Source: Lingula anatina (taxonomy: Eukaryota; Brachiopoda; Lingulata; Lingulida; Lingulidae). Taken from it: a stretch of 64,000 nucleotides of DNA. Below are positions 60,573 to 64,000 of the stretch, piece after piece; within the stretch, counting starts at the first letter, position 1, and the number at the start of each line of letters is the position of its first letter. The stretch covers positions 137,660-201,659 of the forward strand of contig NW_019773870.1 of assembly GCF_001039355.2 (NCBI RefSeq), given 5' to 3'. A program made the translations under genes and the position numbers. The notes beneath the pieces were generated by a model. The model did no database searches. It saw only the letters and a program-made list of their open reading frames with translations, and had not been told where the DNA came from.

Positions 60573-63360
60573 AATTTCTACTGGTTGTTTGCAAAATTAA
60601 TTCAGCTTAAATTAATTAGGTAGAATTTATATTCTTTGCCCACAATACATTAAGACGAGCTACTAGTATACTACATAGTGCATTTAGCTCACAAAAGTTT
60701 TTCAGAGTTTATACAAACTGCTGATAATACTTCATATATTAAGACCAATTTGGGTTTGTTTGTTTTTTTTCATCTTAAGATGTATGCTTTGCCTGTATGG
60801 CTCTACAATCTGGGTTATACTTTGATTCTTTTTATTGCAGGATTGACTGCATCTCCAGCAGGGAGAGAAACAGTGGAAGACACAGAAAAAATGCTCAAGA
60901 GACTTCTGGAAAATATTGGTGATGGAAAACTGGCAGCCATCATGGAAAATGATAGAAGTTTCAAAGAATTGTCAAAATACAAGACCCAAACCAAACTAAT
61001 AGCTAAAGAGCTGGGCTTGACTGTAAATGAGAAAGAACTGCAGGACGAACTTCAGAAATATTTGTTCCTTTGTTACAACCGCCTCTCAGTCGAGACTGAT
61101 TTTGGGAATTTTGACAGTAGAGAGGAAGTGAAAACTTGCCAGGATCTGAAAGGGGATGTTTTGGAAGCATTCCAAATATTTTTGCAAGACGCAAAGCCAA
61201 TCGAGCCTGATAGAAATATCTACATAGAAGCGCTGAAGCTTCACTGCAGTGTTCTCTGTGAAGCGCTGAGTGCTGTGGGAGATGGTTCCGTGGAATTTGC
61301 TTTCAGAGTTCTCCAAGATCTTTTGAACAGATCGCATCCAGGGAGTTTTGAAAAAGCAGCAGAGTTAAATTTGGCACACCAGAAAGTGAAAAGTCTGACA
61401 GAACATTTTGCCCTGAGGACAAAAGAGGAGAAGGAAGATGACAAGATGGCCGTCAAGACAGTAGCCAGAGAAATACTACAGGGAATTGATTGGGACTCCA
61501 GGGAGCAAGGAAAGCAGCCATTTGTCTTAGTGTTAGTGAAAACAAGGGTAGTTGCACAGCAAATGACAGAGGCTCTTAAAGAAATGGAGGAATTGAAAGA
61601 ACGCGGTATTTGTCCAGTTTGCATAGTGGGCCATGGTGGTGGTTCCTCTGATGGTGGTGGAATGACCATCAAAAAGCAGAGTAGGGCCCTGGAAGGCATT
61701 AGGAATTACGAGTACCAGGTGGTAGTTGCCACCTCTGTTGCTGAAGAAGGGGTAGATTTTCCTGAATGTGAACTCGTGATTCATATGAATCCTCCTAGTT
61801 CAGTGACGGCGCTCGTACAGACACGTGGGCGCGCTCGCAAGCAAGGTGTTAGTCGGTTCATCGCTTTGTGCAGGGAACCAGGTCAGAAAGACAAGATCGA
61901 GCTGCTTCAGAAGAAAGAGGAAAACATGTACAAGGCTGCGAAGAAGATAATTGACACATATTAGCAGACACAAAGACTAAAAGCTTTTCATATTTTTTTT
62001 AGTTGCTTGACTATCAAATCTGAAAAAAAAAGACAAAGTGTTTTTACACCTACTAGGGGGAAGGGGGTATATGCATGTCTGCTCATTAGACGGTGACCAG
62101 TCTACATGTATACTACATGTACAGTGCTCAAGATCATAAAATGCACTAATACAGAAATTAACTGAATTGTGAAATTTAATTCAGATCACCATACACAGAC
62201 CTGACAGAAATGGCAAATATGGTTCACTATTTACAAAAATATTTTTTTAATGAAAAGAAGAATACATAATTATTTAATCTCTTATATTCTGCGTATTTGT
62301 AGCTTCTCTTTTGATGTGAAACAAGATAATTTGTTAAATATGATGATCAGGTAGCATAAGGGTTTTTGATTCCTTATGAACAAGTATATCAGTTACAGTA
62401 GTATATTCAGTTATTTTCTGGTCAAACAATTGCAAGTACTTGTACTAGCATGAAAGGCCACAAAAGTCCCAGAAGAAAACCATTTTCCCAATTATGATCA
62501 TTCAAGAGGGTTTCTTTAAATGAAAAATGGTATTCTGGTGTTATGCACAGAGACTGTCTGATAAACAATTAATTTTTTTAGATTCAAAAATTGAGTGAAT
62601 TCAATACCAAATAATGGATTCAATACTTCATTATGTGATTTTTAGAGTAAATGTGATGGTCATTATTGCGAAGTTATAAATGTATATTTGAATATACTTT
62701 GCTGCAGTGTCTTTGTGTAACTTAAGAAATTGTTTTGCTTAATATATGTTGTATGCAGTAAATTTGTGCATATTAAATATATAACAGGTACTTGTGTCAG
62801 TGTTTTAGTGCAGTTGTCCTCTGTACTACCATACCAGTCTCATGGTTTTGCATTTACCGTACATATACTAATACCAGTGCTTGTTCCTGATTTTGGGATT
62901 AGGTGAAAAAAAAAAACATTACAATGCACAATGGAACAGTAGTGAAATTTATTAGATATGAAAATGCTTTTTTTTTTTTTTTATCTTCACCGAGTTGCTG
63001 TTATCTGGAAACAAGAATTTCGGCCAATGGCTTAGAAAAATTGATTTCTAAAAATGGCCAGGAAATTCAGCCTTTTCAAGTATTTGTCATTGGTAAAAGA
63101 ACAAAAATGTGCACACACTATGTCTGATTGCAGTGGAACGACAGAGAAGTTGAAAGAGGGAATTTAGGACGGCCATGTTTAAAAAGAAAGGGAAAGAGGA
63201 ACCGTCTTGCACGCTGGAGGAGCTACACACCATCCTGACGTTTGACACAGGAGGGCTGTTTATGCTGCCTAGCAATGACTGGGATGAGGTCTATCCAGGA
63301 CTGCTGATATCTGATGGGTAAACTTTTTTTTTGTGCTGTTTTGAATGTTTTCATTTTTTT
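60573..63360 (+). repeat. 2.9-kb direct duplication, unit 2
   Basis: Partner of 57630-60571. Coding differences in the helicase exon are only about seven in 1124 bases; non-coding parts differ more. Confidence 0.95.
60841..61964 (+). CDS. Second copy of the helicase terminal exon
   Basis: Keeps the TTTTATTGCAG acceptor and an open frame to the same TAG stop, with motifs GLTASPAG, LVLVKTR, VVVATSVAEEGVDFPE and QTRGRARK. Only two amino acids differ from the exon at 57891-59014 (Glu to Lys in the EEKEDDK stretch; Cys to Arg before GICPVC). It has no exons 1-4 of its own, so it is an alternative last exon, the end of a partial duplicate, or an unmerged haplotype. The upstream intron sequence is duplicated with it. 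Confidence 0.8.
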
Positions 63361-63760
63361 TAATATAAATGTCAATTAAAATTGATAAGAGTGCCTGTTT
63401 TATGTGTGATATTTAATGGAAATGTTTCATTCATTGGCAAATGATAACCATAAGCTAAGAACAATTTAAAACAAAGATTAAATGTAGTTAGTTATGTCTA
63501 AAATGTTTTGATTCAGAAATGTTTTTTCTACTTCAGAACTACAGCAAAAAGTAAAAGTGAGTTAAAACGGTTGGGTATCACCCACATTTTGAACTGTGCT
63601 AAAGGGAAAAGCCCATATCATGTGAACACCAACCATGTCATGTACAGAGATCTGGGGGTCAAGTTCAAGGCCATTGAAGCAACAGACCAGATGAACTTTG
63701 ACCTGAGTCCATATTTTGAGGAAACTGCCAATTTTATTGAGGAAGCAATAACATCAGGAG
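63175..63760 (+). CDS. Atypical dual-specificity phosphatase, VHR-like (N-terminal part)
   Basis: Two exons (63175-63317, 63537-63760) give the first 122 residues; the gene runs past the window. Exon 1 ends WDEVYPGLLISDG, the typical start of the DSP fold. Exon 2 has KSELKRLGITHILNCAKG, YHVNTNHVMYRDLGVKFKA, an early acidic DQMNFDLSPYFEETANFIEE and a phase-1 GTAAGG donor. This order matches DUSP3/DUSP13/DUSP26-type enzymes. The HCxxGxxRS active site should lie in the next exon, which is not here, so catalytic competence cannot be judged. The start is the first ATG after the acceptor at 63133. Confidence 0.85.
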
Positions 63761-63879
63761 GTAAGGTACTGAAATCCCAGACCATGTACTCCTTGAATGT
63801 AATCCCTCTGATTGTGAAGTTCAGATGATGCTTTTAGGAATAATGATTAATTTTTTTGTCTTAACACTACCTCAGTGTA

Positions 63880-64000
63880 CAGGGCCGTAGCCTGAGCAAA
63901 CTGCCAGGGGGGGCAGTAGCGGACACGAGAGGTTGAAGCCCCCGAGGGGGGAGGGGGTGTCCCCCTCCCACGGTGTGGAAAATTTTTAAAAACTGTATGT
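63880..64000 (+). repeat. Dispersed element starting CAGGGCCGTAGCCTGAGC, runs off the window
   Basis: Matches 17711-17831 closely and shows that the element continues past CGGTGTGGAAAATTTT. It lies in the intron after phosphatase exon 2. Confidence 0.8.

Noticed and set aside
1-64000. CRISPR arrays, bacterial operons, tRNA or rRNA genes
   Set aside because: The sequence is a spliced animal nuclear genome. No regular spacer array was seen, and no tRNA or rRNA gene was recognised by eye; a covariance-model scan would be needed to exclude short RNAs.

Overview
This is a stretch of an animal nuclear genome. The genes are split by GT-AG introns, the DNA is AT-rich, and miniature transposons, LINE debris and microsatellites are dense. 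Gene content (HIKESHI, INTS12, LRRC72, a secreted GH16 beta-1,3-glucanase-like protein, an RLR/Dicer-type helicase) fits a marine invertebrate, most likely a deuterostome. Amphioxus is my best guess, but this is inference, not proof. I rebuilt exons by hand from splice sites and reading phase, so exon ends may be off by a base in places.

Layout. 0-9 kb: a secreted EF-hand protein gene (minus strand). Its 5' part is present twice in direct orientation, and an inverted repeat copy meets it at a single N (2727). 9.6-16 kb: a nine-exon GH16 protein (minus) with both catalytic glutamates, a signal peptide, a probable GPI-anchor tail and a TATA box. 15.8-19.8 kb: a 1.9-kb direct duplication of that gene's promoter and first-exon start, again joined at an N (17832). 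21.6-23.4 kb: complete HIKESHI (minus). 23.7-45.2 kb: a cluster of small secreted cysteine-rich proteins I do not recognise. It holds three intact genes and one broken copy, all on the minus strand and all with introns in matching phases; one is fused to a PAN/apple domain. The cluster is full of transposon sequence: a broken LINE, a second LINE fragment, a dead Tc1 element, several MITEs and a long degenerate repeat field. 46.7-50.2 kb: INTS12 (plus). 51.2-53.6 kb: LRRC72 (minus). 54.2-59.0 kb: a protein joining six dsRNA-binding-type C2H2 zinc fingers to an RLR/Dicer-type helicase (plus). 60.3-63.8 kb: the start of an atypical dual-specificity phosphatase (plus), which runs beyond the window.

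The last helicase exon and the first phosphatase exon are both duplicated, with a single N at the join (60572). Three of the four Ns in the window lie on duplication joins, so unmerged haplotypes or a misassembly are a serious alternative to real tandem duplication.

The two most interesting items are the zinc-finger/helicase protein, a candidate cytosolic RNA sensor or RNA-interference factor without CARD, RNase III or RLR regulatory domains, and the secreted cysteine-rich family ending in a CCC motif.
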